Source: JAGLTZ01 sp964637695 (GTDB lineage Bacteria > Blakebacterota > Blakebacteria > Blakebacterales > Blakebacteraceae). From it: 13,725 nt of DNA. The DNA lies in assembly GCA_964637695.1 (NCBI GenBank), contig CAZWVF010000064.1, positions 1-13,725 of the forward strand, read 5' to 3'. Below the pieces are notes generated by a model, which was not told the origin of the DNA, did not search any database, and saw nothing but the letters and a program-made list of their open reading frames with translations. The translations under genes were made by a program, and so were the position numbers. This document shows, one piece after another, positions 13,327 to 13,725 of the stretch (position 1 is its first letter; the number at the start of each line of letters is the position of its first letter).

Positions 13327-13725
13327 CTATTCTAACGGGATATTTCCGCGTGGATTGTTTTGTCCCTGGAACTGTGTACCATCCATTCCGATTGTTGGAA
13401 TATCAGTAACTTCTTCAACAATCAGCTGACATATCCTATAACCCTCTTTAAGTTTCAGGGGAACTCGCCCCACGCAATATATCTCAAGAGCAAGTGGTCC
13501 CCTCCATCCAGCGTGAATCGTTGGGGCTGTGAAATGAACCAAGAGTCCCATGCGTGCGCGAGAACTCTTTCCCTCGATTCGCCCAGCTAACTTCGAGGCA
13601 GTTGGCAGATCTATTACCTCTTTGGTTTGAGCTAACATGAATTGTTCGGGGAGTAGAATAACAGAGCCATCCCGTTCTTTTTCAACTTCCTTGGTAAATT
13701 GAGTGGCTAAATGAACATAATTAGA
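13327..13725 (-). CDS. dcd: dCTP deaminase-type protein, partial (5' end beyond window)
   Basis: The frame is open from the right edge to the TAG at 13327, giving 132 residues; the ATG at 13638 is internal. The fold belongs to the dCTP deaminase/dUTPase family. Seen here are LLPEQFMLAQTKEVIDLP, LAGRIEGKSSRARMGLLVH, TAPTIHAGWRGPLALEIY and QLIVEEV. In the E. coli enzyme the matching GRSSLAR and VLEF parts provide the substrate Arg and catalytic Glu; both are kept (SSRAR, ALEI). It should convert dCTP to dUTP, feeding dTTP synthesis. The family is about 180-200 residues, so some 55 are missing on the right. It is AT-richer than the core genes and lies on the far side of the tRNA-Gln remnant, so it may belong to a mobile element. 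dUTPase is a less likely alternative. Confidence 0.85.
   Translation of the reverse strand, partial: SNYVHLATQFTKEVEKERDGSVILLPEQFMLAQTKEVIDLPTASKLAGRIEGKSSRARMGLLVHFTAPTIHAGWRGPLALEIYCVGRVPLKLKEGYRICQLIVEEVTDIPTIGMDGTQFQGQNNPRGNIPLE

Noticed and set aside
13327..13725. dCTP deaminase as an anti-phage defence gene
   Set aside because: The visible part looks like a plain housekeeping or phage-type dCTP deaminase with no extra domain. With the 5' end missing, a defence role cannot be supported.

Overview
The window reads as a compact chromosomal core from a Gram-negative bacterium, with AT-richer foreign-looking DNA at both edges. Nearly all genes lie on the minus strand, so transcription runs from right to left. 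Two lipoproteins with clear lipoboxes, one starting its mature part CVYYNTFYFARR, suggest an outer membrane and an FCB or related candidate-phylum lineage. The order prs-rplY-pth-rpsF-rpsR-DUF2232-rplI is one I also know from Deltaproteobacteria. I cannot name the organism.

Layout from right (upstream) to left. 13116-13725 is AT-richer DNA with the C-terminal part of a dCTP deaminase-type gene that runs off the edge. 13067-13115 is only the 3' part of a tRNA-Gln(TTG): the acceptor 5' strand and D arm are missing, which is the usual scar of tRNA-targeted integration. Then come a cysteine-containing gene of unknown function (232 aa), prs (PRPP synthetase), rplY (L25), pth, hppA (K+-dependent-type membrane pyrophosphatase), rpsF (S6), rpsR (S18), a DUF2232 membrane protein, rplI (L9), a threonine aldolase, a class III-type sirtuin, a 710-aa TPR-type lipoprotein, an RlpA-family lipoprotein, a small two-helix membrane protein and an intact tRNA-Val(TAC). 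Left of the tRNA, on the plus strand, lies the N-terminal piece of a secreted beta-propeller-type protein, cut off within about 30 bases of the tRNA CCA end.

The middle is a translation and nucleotide-supply block: L25, S6, S18 and L9 with Pth, which recycles peptidyl-tRNA, Prs, which makes PRPP, and a pyrophosphatase that removes PPi and stores its energy as an ion gradient. Several neighbours overlap by 1-4 bases (rpsF/rpsR/DUF2232/rplI and sirtuin/lipoprotein), which points to translational coupling. Ahead of rpsF is a bulged hairpin with a CCG in the bulge that fits the known S6:S18-binding autoregulatory motif. The left third turns to the cell envelope.

I saw no CRISPR array, intact transposon, toxin-antitoxin pair or defence island. 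The most interesting points are the two tRNA-bounded edges, the S6:S18 leader motif, a 100-residue acidic repeat tail on S6, and substitutions at conserved active-site positions in RlpA (Glu to Ala) and Pth (His-Asn to Gln-Lys).
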